Shown here piece by piece: positions 54,054 through 62,794 of a stretch of DNA of 64,000 nt. The stretch is taken from assembly GCA_965224205.1 (NCBI GenBank), contig CBDCYN010000043.1:124001-188000 (forward strand), written 5' to 3'. The notes below the pieces were generated by a model. It had not been told where the DNA came from, did no database searches, and saw only the letters and a list, made by a program, of their open reading frames with translations. A program made the translations under genes and the position numbers. This DNA is from CBDCYN01 sp965224205 (GTDB lineage: Bacteria > Planctomycetota > Phycisphaerae > Phycisphaerales > Phycisphaeraceae). Each line of letters opens with the position of its first letter. The first letter of the stretch is position 1.

Positions 54054-54466
54054 TCCGATACCGGATCGATATCAACGTCCTGATCCGGTTCCTGACCCAC
54101 GATGACCGGAAACAAGCCAAGAAAGCAGACGCACTGTTTCAGCAAGCCGCCGATGGTCAGTGCCTTCTCATCCTGGACAAAATCGTTCTGGTCGAGACGG
54201 TGTGGGTTTTAGGGATGGTCTATGACCATCCGCGAGAACGGATCGCTGAGAGCCTGGCCAAGCTGATCATCAAGCCCGGCATCCGGTGTGAAGAGGCTCA
54301 AACCATGATCGACGCCTTATACCGGTACAAACAGACCAAGCTCGATATCGTGGATTGCTTCCTCGCCGCACAAGCCGCTGCCGAAGGCGACGCGGTCGCC
54401 ACATTCGATAAAGGCTTTGGGAAGTTCGACGATGTGCAACTTTGGAATCACAAAGGGCATAGGTAG
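54050..54466 (+). CDS. PIN-domain toxin (VapC-like)
   Basis: Metal-dependent ribonuclease of the PIN fold, 138 residues. Acidic residues are in YRIDINVLIRFLTHD (Asp7, and Asn9 in place of the usual DTN spacing), the Glu of VLVETVWVLGMVY, and the pair DIVDCFLAAQAA and ATFDKGFGKFD. The start is GTG at 54050, overlapping the antitoxin stop. VapC toxins cleave tRNA or rRNA. The DxN (not DTN) variant is minor. First of the island genes at 53.8-56.7 kb. Confidence 0.86.
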   Translation: MIRYRIDINVLIRFLTHDDRKQAKKADALFQQAADGQCLLILDKIVLVETVWVLGMVYDHPRERIAESLAKLIIKPGIRCEEAQTMIDALYRYKQTKLDIVDCFLAAQAAAEGDAVATFDKGFGKFDDVQLWNHKGHR

Positions 54467-54534
54467 AGCTTTCGGGGGCAGTAGATTTTATTAATAGTGT
54501 CCGGACGGGCCCGGATCTACGGGGGTTTTGATAT

Positions 54535-55203
54535 ATGCATCTCTTAATCAGAACAATTCTTTGGGCTTTTTTCACAATATTTGTGCTCACAGCGGTTCTA
54601 AGTCTTAGTGGTGTTAGCTACCTCTGGTTGGAGGGTTCTCGTTTGAACCCACCGATGAAGAACTTGCCCTACCTTCACTGGTTGCTGTTGTTAACAATCG
54701 CTGAAATTGCCGGTTTGACGATCCTCGTCGCTCGGAAAGGGCTCTCTTATCTTCCTGTAACTGAGGTCAACAAGAATTCCGAGAAGACCGAACAGTTCAT
54801 GTACCAGTTTCTCAGAAGCGGAAGTAGCGCAACGCTTGTAAGCAATCGATTAAGTTGGGTTACAGCGTCGAAGCGTGCTCAGAAATGTATTATTGAATTG
54901 GCTGAAAAAAATACGCTGATTGAAATCATCACCCCGCAGCCGATCCAAGACGAAGTAAAAAAAACTCTCACGGAAGCAGGTGTACGATTCTATGTAACTT
55001 GCGAAGACACCCCGCCTGAAGCGAGATTTACACTCATCAACGCAAACCGTTCCGGCTCGGAGAAACTTGCTATCGCGAGGGGCATACATCCTGATCACGA
55101 AATAACGATTTTTGATACCAATTCAGGTCCACAGATCATTGCCATGGCCAAGGACATAGTCACAAAAGCCAAAAGGATTTCGCATGCCAAACAGGTGGAA
55201 TGA
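54535..55203 (+). CDS. Two-helix membrane protein of unknown function
   Basis: Two membrane helices at the N-terminus (RTILWAFFTIFVLTAVLSLSG and YLHWLLLLTIAEIAGLTILVA), then a cytoplasmic domain of about 150 residues with VSNRLSWVTASKRAQKCIIE and IIEIITPQPIQDEVKKTLTEAG, VRFYVTCEDTPPEARFTLIN. The strand-helix order recalls a phospholipase-D-like fold without HKD motifs, a weak guess. AT-rich codon use differs from the core genes. The last 20 bases overlap the start of the methyltransferase, so the two are an operon. Confidence 0.7.
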   Translation: MHLLIRTILWAFFTIFVLTAVLSLSGVSYLWLEGSRLNPPMKNLPYLHWLLLLTIAEIAGLTILVARKGLSYLPVTEVNKNSEKTEQFMYQFLRSGSSATLVSNRLSWVTASKRAQKCIIELAEKNTLIEIITPQPIQDEVKKTLTEAGVRFYVTCEDTPPEARFTLINANRSGSEKLAIARGIHPDHEITIFDTNSGPQIIAMAKDIVTKAKRISHAKQVE

Positions 55204-55635
55204 CTGCGCAAGCCTTCGCCGTGAGCAGATTGAGTCTGGACTTGATCTGACATACACAAAAGTATTCTTGCCGTGGTATGAAGACTTCGTTCGGAATGAG
55301 AAAATACGTACGGTCCTTGAAATTGGTGCAGGCACTGGACATCTCGCACTCGCTCTCTCAAAACTCGTCAAGGAGTATATTGCGCTCGAACCATCCAATG
55401 GTATGCACAAAGTCGCAAATGATGTCTTGCGAGACTCTACCGTTATATTACGTCAAATGCGTATCGAAGACCTAGAAATTGATCGCTATTACGATGTGGT
55501 ACTATCCCATCTGTGCCTACAAACAATCGATGATCTCGAGGGATTTCTGGAATGCATGTCGCGGCACGTAGCACCATCGGGGACACTTCTATTTTCAATT
55601 CCTCATCCATGTTTTTACAATGCGTATAAAAATTT

Positions 55636-56382
55636 GGCTCTTAGGAAGCTAAGCCGCGTATGATGTGGCTTTGCTCCTATGAAAACCTGCAAAAACAAGT
55701 ACTACAAGCGTTCCCGAATCTCGGAGAAGATCTTCCGAAAAATACTCCTCGCGTTTGCGATGGACCTCACCGCCACCGATGCCGCCCGGACCACCGGCGT
55801 GAGCGTACGATCGACGAACACCATTTATCTCAAGATCCGCCGACGCATCGCCGAACACAGCGAGGCCCAAAGCCCCTTCCGGGGGGAAGTCGAAATCGAC
55901 GAATCTTACTTCGGGCCCAAGCGGGTCCGTGGCAAGCGCGGACGCGGCGCCGGCGGCAAGACCATCGTGTTTGGCATCTTCCAGCGCGACGGGCGCGTCT
56001 ACACCGAGATCGTGCCCGACTGCCGCAAAAAGACCTTGCAAAAAGCCATCCGGGGCCGCGTGGGCCTTGACGCCATCATCCATTCCGATGGCTGGCGGGG
56101 TTACGACGGGCTGGTCGACGTCGGCTACAAGAAACACCTGCGGGTCAACCACGGCGCCAACGAATTCGCCAATAGCCGATCTCATATCAATGGGATCGAA
56201 TCGTTCTGGAGCTACGCCAAGCGTCGCCTGGCCCGCTTCAACGGCATCGCCAGCCACACGTTCTATCTGCACCTGAAAGAATCCGAGTTCCGCTTCAACC
56301 ACCGTGGTGATAACCTCTACCAAGTCATGCTCAAACTTCTTCGTCATAACCCGATTTAACCACCCCTAGCTTCCTAAGAGCC
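55636..56382 (+). mobile_element. IS1595-type insertion sequence (747 bp)
   Basis: Perfect terminal inverted repeat GGCTCTTAGGAAGCTA (left from 55636; right end at 56382). One transposase gene is inside. The 7-base direct repeat AAAATTT is on both sides (55629-55635 and 56383-56389); 8 is usual for this family, and the eighth base differs. The AT-rich target and the intact ends suggest recent insertion. Confidence 0.9.
55679..56359 (+). CDS. IS1595-family transposase
   Basis: DDE-type transposase of 226 residues: an N-terminal helical region with a HTH (AMDLTATDAARTTGVSVRSTN), the first acid in GEVEIDESYFGPKRVRGKRG, the second in IIHSDGWRGYDGL, and the HINGIESFWSYAKRRLARFNG block with the catalytic Glu/Asn typical of IS1595 transposases. 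Its GC-rich codon use contrasts with the AT-rich gene it splits, so it probably came from a GC-rich host such as this one. Confidence 0.9.
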   Translation: MKTCKNKYYKRSRISEKIFRKILLAFAMDLTATDAARTTGVSVRSTNTIYLKIRRRIAEHSEAQSPFRGEVEIDESYFGPKRVRGKRGRGAGGKTIVFGIFQRDGRVYTEIVPDCRKKTLQKAIRGRVGLDAIIHSDGWRGYDGLVDVGYKKHLRVNHGANEFANSRSHINGIESFWSYAKRRLARFNGIASHTFYLHLKESEFRFNHRGDNLYQVMLKLLRHNPI

Positions 56383-56748
56383 AAAATTTTATTCCTGCCA
56401 ATGAATATATCTATATGAAGGAGATCCATCGAGAAATATCGTTCAATATCACATGCGACCCGGATCGACCAATAACTAATGTTCCATATTTTCATCGGCC
56501 GGTATCGAAATACGTCCATGCGATCGTCTCATGTGGATTCATCATTGTTGAACTCGAAGAGGTTTTTCCTTCCCCTTCAATTCAAAAACTGTATGGTGAA
56601 AAATGGGATACCCCACGATATCTACTTGTGGTCTCAAGGCGATACAGACAGTAAACGGCTTTGTAATTTGGTAAACCGTATTAAATGGATAGGTCGCCCC
56701 AACGTCCGCTACTCGGGGCTTATGAATAATTCCCCCGTCCCCAACCTA

Positions 56749-56783
56749 TGGTGTGACGCCACCATTTCCTCCGAGACGGGTAG
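56749..56783 (+). repeat. Family A right-end fragment (A8)
   Basis: TGGTGTGACGCCACCATTTC then CTCCGAGACGGGTA matches the last 30 bases of A1 with about seven differences. The rest of the element is absent. It lies just after the miaB stop. Confidence 0.4.
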
Positions 56784-56797
56784 CCCCCCACCCGTGA

Positions 56798-58384
56798 TCA
56801 CGGCGCCGCGACCACCGAGGCGCCGCGGCCGAAGAGGGTCAGCGGGGCGGATCGGTCGATCTCGACGTCCACGATCGACCCGACCCATGCGGGGTCGCCG
56901 TCGAAGATGACGATCAGGTCGCCGTCGGTGCGTCCCGAGAGCTGGGTGACCGGCTTTTCCCAACCGAGGATGACCGGCGCCGCCTGGGCGGCGCGGGATT
57001 GTTTGGCGGCTTGATGGCTTACGGACTCGACGAACACGCGCACCGTCTGGCCCACGTGCTGGCGGTGGATGTCGCTGCTGATCTGGCTCTGGATCGCCAG
57101 CAGCTCGTGGTTACGATCCCGCTTAACGGCGTCGGGCACGTCGTCTTCGAAGCGGTGGATCGCCGTGGTCCCCGGCCGGGGCGAGTATTTGAAGATGAAG
57201 CAGTTCTTGTACCGGGCACGGCGCAGCAGGTCACACGTGGCCTGATGGTCTTCTTGGGTCTCGGTGGGGAACCCGCAGATCAGGTCCCCGGCGATCTGCA
57301 CCCGCGGCAGGTAGGCGCGGGCACGGTCGAGCAACTCCAGGTACTGCTGGGCGGTGTAGCCGCGGTTCATCAGGCCCAGGATCCGGTCGCTGCCCGATTG
57401 GGCGGGTAGGTGAAGGTAGCGACAGATTCTTGGGTGGTCGGCCATGACCTCGAGGATGTCGTCGCCGAAGTCGCGTGGAAAACTGGTGACGAACCGCAGC
57501 CTCTGCAAGCCGGACACCTCGTCGTGGACCCGGGCCAGCAGGTCCGCGAAGGTGGTAACACGTGAGGCGATTGCCGCGGGGCCCGGCATGGCACTCGGGC
57601 CGTGGGGCCCCACCGGCGTGCCGATCTGGGGCTGCTGGACGCCGTTGACGGTGACCGAAGCCCCGTGGTCGTAATGGTAATGGTTGACGGTCTGGCCCAG
57701 GAGAGTGATCTCGATCACGCCGGCATCAACGAGCCGCTTGCACTCATCGACGATGTGGCCCGGGGGGCGGTGCACTTCGGCGCCGCGCGTGTTGGGGACC
57801 ACACAATACGTGCAGAATTTGTTGCAGCCTCGGGTGATCCGGACGTAGGCGCTGCCGTGATGATCCTCGGGTGAAAAGCTGCGTGACAAGTCCAGCAGCT
57901 CGAGCTGGTCTTCGGCGGCGCCGAGGGTTGAGGAGCGACGGTGGGTGTTGCCCTGGAGGGCGACCTGGCCCGACCTCCGACCCCCGCTCAGCGACCGGCT
58001 GGTTTTGACCACGTTGTCGATCAGCATCGGCAGCTTGTCGAGCTCACCGGGCCCGCAGAGGATGTCGACCTGCGGGTAGCGGCGGATCATGTCCACCCCG
58101 TCCCGCTCGGCCATGCACCCGAGGACGCCCAGCACCAGGTGGGGTTGTTCTCGCTTCTGGCGGGCGACCTCGCCCAGGCGGCTGTACACCTTATTTTCCG
58201 CGTTCTCCCGGACGGAGCAGGTGTTGTAAAGCACAACGTCGGCTTGCTGACGGTCGTCGATCAACCGGCACCCCAGCCCCCGTAGTTGCCCTTGGACAAG
58301 CTGCGAATCGAGCACGTTCATCTGGCAACCGAAGGTCTCGAGGTAAACCTTCAACCCGGAGACGCGTTGTGGGGGCTGAGCCAT
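56798..58384 (-). CDS. miaB: tRNA-2-methylthio-N6-dimethylallyladenosine synthase MiaB
   Basis: Radical SAM methylthiotransferase that adds the ms2 group to i6A37 in tRNA. The N-terminal MTTase domain has TFGCQMNVLDS, YNTCSVRENAENKV and LGCMAERDG (the three cluster cysteines). The radical SAM motif is RGCNKFCTYCVVPNTRG. The C-terminal TRAM-like domain ends near SGRTDGDLIVIFDGDPAWVG. A Gly/Ser/Pro insert of about 25 residues (PQIGTPVGPHGPSAM) is unusual. The start may be 58384 or 58408. No miaA nearby. Confidence 0.93.
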   Translation of the reverse strand: MAQPPQRVSGLKVYLETFGCQMNVLDSQLVQGQLRGLGCRLIDDRQQADVVLYNTCSVRENAENKVYSRLGEVARQKREQPHLVLGVLGCMAERDGVDMIRRYPQVDILCGPGELDKLPMLIDNVVKTSRSLSGGRRSGQVALQGNTHRRSSTLGAAEDQLELLDLSRSFSPEDHHGSAYVRITRGCNKFCTYCVVPNTRGAEVHRPPGHIVDECKRLVDAGVIEITLLGQTVNHYHYDHGASVTVNGVQQPQIGTPVGPHGPSAMPGPAAIASRVTTFADLLARVHDEVSGLQRLRFVTSFPRDFGDDILEVMADHPRICRYLHLPAQSGSDRILGLMNRGYTAQQYLELLDRARAYLPRVQIAGDLICGFPTETQEDHQATCDLLRRARYKNCFIFKYSPRPGTTAIHRFEDDVPDAVKRDRNHELLAIQSQISSDIHRQHVGQTVRVFVESVSHQAAKQSRAAQAAPVILGWEKPVTQLSGRTDGDLIVIFDGDPAWVGSIVDVEIDRSAPLTLFGRGASVVAAP

Positions 58385-58585
58385 GCGGGCTGCGTAAGAC
58401 GAGGACAAAAACCGGCCACCATGGCCATCCGATACCAGTTACCGGCTCATTGTAGGACGTGCGGCACGGAACGCTAGCAGCTGCGATTAGATCGCACCCC
58501 GGCAGGGCGGTGGTCACCGGATACGAAGACCGATGGGTTAACGCGGTTTTTCCTTAGACGATGATCAGCGCGCTTCTTACGGGTT

Positions 58586-58692
58586 TATACGCATCGTGTA
58601 TCAAAACACCGCGGCGGAGATGTATTGGACACCGAAAATCTTCTTGCCGCGTACACGAACCCTGTCGTATTTTCATCCAGGAGGGGGATACC
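58586..58692 (+). repeat. Family A interspersed repeat, copy A6
   Basis: TATACGCATCGTGTATCAAA, then ATTGGACACCGAAAATC, GCCGCGTACACGAACC and GTATTTTCATCCAGG, ending GGATACC. It lies between divergent miaB and ruvB, ending about 40 bases before ruvB, so it may carry or affect the ruvB promoter. Confidence 0.68.
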
Positions 58693-58730
58693 GATCGACT
58701 CGTCCCCGCGGGATGATACGATGGTGCCAC

Positions 58731-59834
<1,104 letters not shown>

Positions 59835-59905
59835 GACGCAGCGGACCGAGTACTCCGCGGCCTGACGGCTAGAGCAATTTCTGGATGGCTGTCGATGTTC
59901 GTAGC

Positions 59906-59934
59906 GAGCCGCGCCCGTGTGGAAGCGGGTTCTT
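59906..59934 (+). repeat. Family B solo arm
   Basis: GAGCCGCGCCCGTGTGGAAG then CGGGTTCTT matches the left arm at 7811-7839 with three differences. No partner arm is nearby. Confidence 0.6.
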
Positions 59935-60001
59935 CGTGACGCCTGGCTGTGCCGTGAGGTCTATACCAACCCTGAAAATGCTGTAGTAGCTGTCCGACAC
60001 G

Positions 60002-60045
60002 AGAGGTACTCCCTAAAAGGCGCCCAGTTTGGGGGGAGTACCTCT
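60002..60045. terminator. Long perfect inverted repeat downstream of ruvB
   Basis: AGAGGTACTCCC (60002-60013) and GGGAGTACCTCT (60034-60045) with a 20-base spacer. It is not followed by a T-run, so regulatory or recombination roles are as likely as termination. Confidence 0.5.
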
Positions 60046-60426
60046 GGTTGAACGCGATCGAGCACGGGCGCCCCTGCCCAGCGATTAATCACGCCCTAAG
60101 CTCCTGTACCATAAAATATTGCGATCGAATGCCAGGTGGTCCGCTCCTGTTCCCTAAACCCCCTAGAAGAAAATTTTGTTGCCGCAGCGCACGGTCGGTG
60201 CACCCAGCACGAAATGTATGGGCAGTAAGGCACCCACCCCTCGGGCCCGGCTAAGGAATCGGCAGCCCGCTGGAAGGGGGCCTGACCGTGCCCCGCGTTG
60301 TGCGTGAACGGATCGCAAATTGCGTCACCGAGCACCGGGGTATGGCCACGATCGTCAGGAAAGAGCCGGACCGTGTGGGTCTGGTCGATTGTTTCTCAAA
60401 CCCCTTTTCGTTAGGAGTCATGTGCG

Positions 60427-62223
60427 ATGAAGACAAGGAAACTTTTGCAAGGACTGATGGGACTGACCAACCGATATCTCTCGCGTCGGCGTCGGTCGGT
60501 TTCGGACACACAGGTCGAACAGATGTGCCTTGAAGCCCTAGAGGGCCGGGTGCTGTATTCAGCCACCTTAGAACTGGCCACCGCGACAGACTTAACGACC
60601 TCGACAGCGGTCTTAGCCAGCCCGTTTGCGTCTTTGGAAGACACCCGTGAAGCCCATGATTGGTTCGGAGCTGCCCAAGCCACCGGTGACTTTAACGATG
60701 ACGGTTACGATGACCTGGCCGTGGGTGTACCCAGGGAAGATATCAACGGCAAGACCAACGCCGGCGCGGTCCAGGTGATCTACGGCGGCCCGGGTGGCCT
60801 AAGCGTATTCGGGGATCAGCTATGGACCCAGAGCGATCTGGCCGGCAGCAACAGCGAAACCGGCGACCAGTTTGGTTACAGCCTCGCGGTGGGTGACTTT
60901 AACAAGGACGGGATCGACGACCTGGCGGTGGGGTCGCCTTATGAAGACGGCGGGTCGGCCAATAGCGTCGGTGGCGTGCACGTCATCTTAGGCTCGCCCT
61001 CGAAGCTGACCGCCACCGGCAGCACGTTCTGGACCCAGAAGAGGGTGGGGCAGACCAATCAAGCCGGCGATTTGTTCGGGTTTTCCTTGGCCGCGGGGGA
61101 CTTCAACGGCGATGGACGCGATGAGCTGGTCGTCGGGTCGCCCAAAGAAGACCTAGGCCCTGACACGAACGCGGGGATGATCCATGTCATACGGTTCGAT
61201 GGGAACTTCCACCAGAACTTTAGCCAACCCTTCATGAGCGGCCCGGCGGAGATCATCTTCGCCGACAGCGGTGACCAGTTCGGTTATGCCTTGGCCGTGG
61301 GTGACTTTGACGACGACGGCCGGGACGACCTGGCGATCAGCGCCCCGTTCGAAGACTTTAACGGCCGCACCAACGCGGGCGTGGTCCACGCGATGTACGG
61401 CACGGCCAACGGCCTCAACGCCGTCGGTGCCGAGACCTGGACCCAGGCCATGGTGGGAGGCGCTGTCGAATCCCACGATTGGTTCGGGTACTCGTTGGCC
61501 GCGGGGCATTTCGACAATGACATCGTTGCGGTGCAAGGGCCCAGCGGACCTGTCTTCACATTCAGCACGCCCGATAGCCTCGTCGTCGGGGTCCCGCGTG
61601 AGGACTTCTCCTTCGGGGGAGTGGCTCGCACCGACGCCGGGGTTGTGCACGTCATCCACGGGTCTAAGACCTTTGACGGGCTGACCTCCGTGGGCAACCA
61701 GATCTTCCACCAGGGGATGCTCACCGGCACCAACCCAGAGAACTACGATCAGTTTGGTCGGACCCTGGCCGTGGGTGACTTTGATGGCGGTCTCGATGAC
61801 CTCGTAGTCGGTTCTCCGTTTGAAGACTACAGCGGTAACAACGCCGGGGTGCTGCACGTGATCTACAGCGAAAAACCGGGGTTCGGTTTCGCGACCGATG
61901 GCCTGTCGACTGCTGGTAACCAGATCTGGCACGAAGACCGTATCGGGATCCCGGACGACACCGAAGCCGGTGACCAGTTCGCGCGGTCCTTGGCGGCGGG
62001 CGATTTCAACGGCGACGGGTACGACGAACTGGCCGTGGGCGTCCCCTTCGAGGACTTCACGGAAGTCTCCAACAGCCTGACCAATGCCGGAGCGGTCCAG
62101 GTGATCAACGGCTCGGTCAACAAGCTCAGCGGCTCGGGCGGCTGGTGGTACCAGGGCAAAGGTCTGAGCTTTACGTTGACTGCCCTGGTTGCGGAGCTAG
62201 ACGAGAGCGACTCGATCTTCTAA
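60427..62223 (+). CDS. Secreted FG-GAP (integrin-like) beta-propeller with LEPR-XLL-type N-terminus
   Basis: Protein of 598 residues. The N-terminus has basic residues and the Planctomycete-type CLEALEGRVLYSATL, similar to the LEPR-XLL signature found on secreted proteins. Seven FG-GAP-like repeats then form a propeller, each with a calcium loop such as GDFNDDGYDDLAVGVPRED, GDFNKDGIDDLAVGSPYED and GDFDDDGRDDLAISAPFED. Extracellular binding or adhesion is expected. It ends without an anchor (LDESDSIF). AGGAG precedes the ATG. It is followed by a strong terminator. Confidence 0.87.
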   Translation: MKTRKLLQGLMGLTNRYLSRRRRSVSDTQVEQMCLEALEGRVLYSATLELATATDLTTSTAVLASPFASLEDTREAHDWFGAAQATGDFNDDGYDDLAVGVPREDINGKTNAGAVQVIYGGPGGLSVFGDQLWTQSDLAGSNSETGDQFGYSLAVGDFNKDGIDDLAVGSPYEDGGSANSVGGVHVILGSPSKLTATGSTFWTQKRVGQTNQAGDLFGFSLAAGDFNGDGRDELVVGSPKEDLGPDTNAGMIHVIRFDGNFHQNFSQPFMSGPAEIIFADSGDQFGYALAVGDFDDDGRDDLAISAPFEDFNGRTNAGVVHAMYGTANGLNAVGAETWTQAMVGGAVESHDWFGYSLAAGHFDNDIVAVQGPSGPVFTFSTPDSLVVGVPREDFSFGGVARTDAGVVHVIHGSKTFDGLTSVGNQIFHQGMLTGTNPENYDQFGRTLAVGDFDGGLDDLVVGSPFEDYSGNNAGVLHVIYSEKPGFGFATDGLSTAGNQIWHEDRIGIPDDTEAGDQFARSLAAGDFNGDGYDELAVGVPFEDFTEVSNSLTNAGAVQVINGSVNKLSGSGGWWYQGKGLSFTLTALVAELDESDSIF

Positions 62224-62317
62224 TCGAGTTGAAGTCTCATCCCCGCCGACCTCGAAGCGGTGACCCTTAGCCTATCGGATCAAAAAAGTATCACGGGCAG
62301 AGGGTAAGGGGCATGGA

Positions 62318-62352
62318 GCGGCCGGGTCGGTGGGCCCGGTCGCCCCCTTTTT
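62318..62352 (+). terminator. Intrinsic terminator of the FG-GAP gene
   Basis: An 11-bp GC-rich stem (GCGGCCGGGTC with GGCCCGGTCGC, two G-U pairs) and a 4-base loop are followed by CCCCCTTTTT. It lies about 95 bases after the stop codon. Confidence 0.7.
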
Positions 62353-62621
62353 CCAGGTAACGAAACGTCGGGCATGCCGGCTCATGATGAAGGGGGCTAA
62401 CCTCATAGAATCCCCTTTAAAAAAGACCTCAAGACGGATGAAAATTGATGAAAATGAGTCAAAAGATTAAAATAAGGGTCAGTATTCATGGGGCCATGAG
62501 CCTGCTCCTACCTCAAGCGATCTACGAATCTTTGCGACGTGGTCTCGCCACGATTAACGAGCTGTGGAATAGTAAGTTGTCTTTGGCAAGCGCGGGGGAT
62601 CACCCGAACAACGAGCAGAAT

Positions 62622-62725
62622 CCATCCCGGAAAAAATGTGGGTGTGATCCATGCACGCGAAGAAGATATTTCAGATTTACGTCGCCCATCCAACGCAGTA
62701 TCGCGGTACGCCAGACGTATATATT
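62622..62725 (-). repeat. Family A interspersed repeat, copy A7 (weak)
   Basis: Reverse orientation: CCATCCCGGAAAAAATGTGG then GATATTTC, ACGCAGTA, GCGGTACG and ACGTATATATTC are at the spacing of A3 but with many changes. The first 10 bases and the end are the best part. Confidence 0.4.
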
Positions 62726-62794
62726 CTAGGAACGAGTTGGTTCGGATCTTTGGCCAGAAACCCTCAAACGTAAAAACATGGGAGATTTATTGCC

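Larger units (their letters stand above)
55184..56654 (+). pseudogene. Class I SAM methyltransferase, split by an IS1595-type element
   Basis: The frame at 55184-55635 has SAM motif I (VLEIGAGTGHLALALSK), an acidic motif II and DVVLSHLCLQTIDDLEGFLE. It reads into the IS and stops. Removing the element (55636-56382) and one 7-base target copy gives FYNAYKNFIPANEYIYMKEI in the same frame, to a stop at 56654 (about 240 residues total). The split is therefore recent and the gene was complete before it. AAAGGA precedes the ATG. Substrate unknown. Confidence 0.85.
59835..60426. other. Intergenic region after ruvB with a B arm and a long hairpin
   Basis: About 590 bases with no supported gene. It holds a family B solo arm (59906-59934) and a 12-base perfect inverted repeat (60002-60045). 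Confidence 0.5.
62224..62794. other. Intergenic region between the two secreted-protein genes
   Basis: About 570 bases with a terminator (62318-62352), an AT-rich middle and a weak family A copy (62622-62725). No gene supported; a 94-codon frame at 62445 runs through the repeat. Confidence 0.5.

Noticed and set aside
56415..56654. 79-codon frame after the IS as an independent gene
   Set aside because: It is the displaced tail of the methyltransferase; removing the IS joins the two in one frame.
61059..61932. Open frames on the minus strand of the FG-GAP gene
   Set aside because: Antisense shadows of the calcium-loop repeats; not protein-like.
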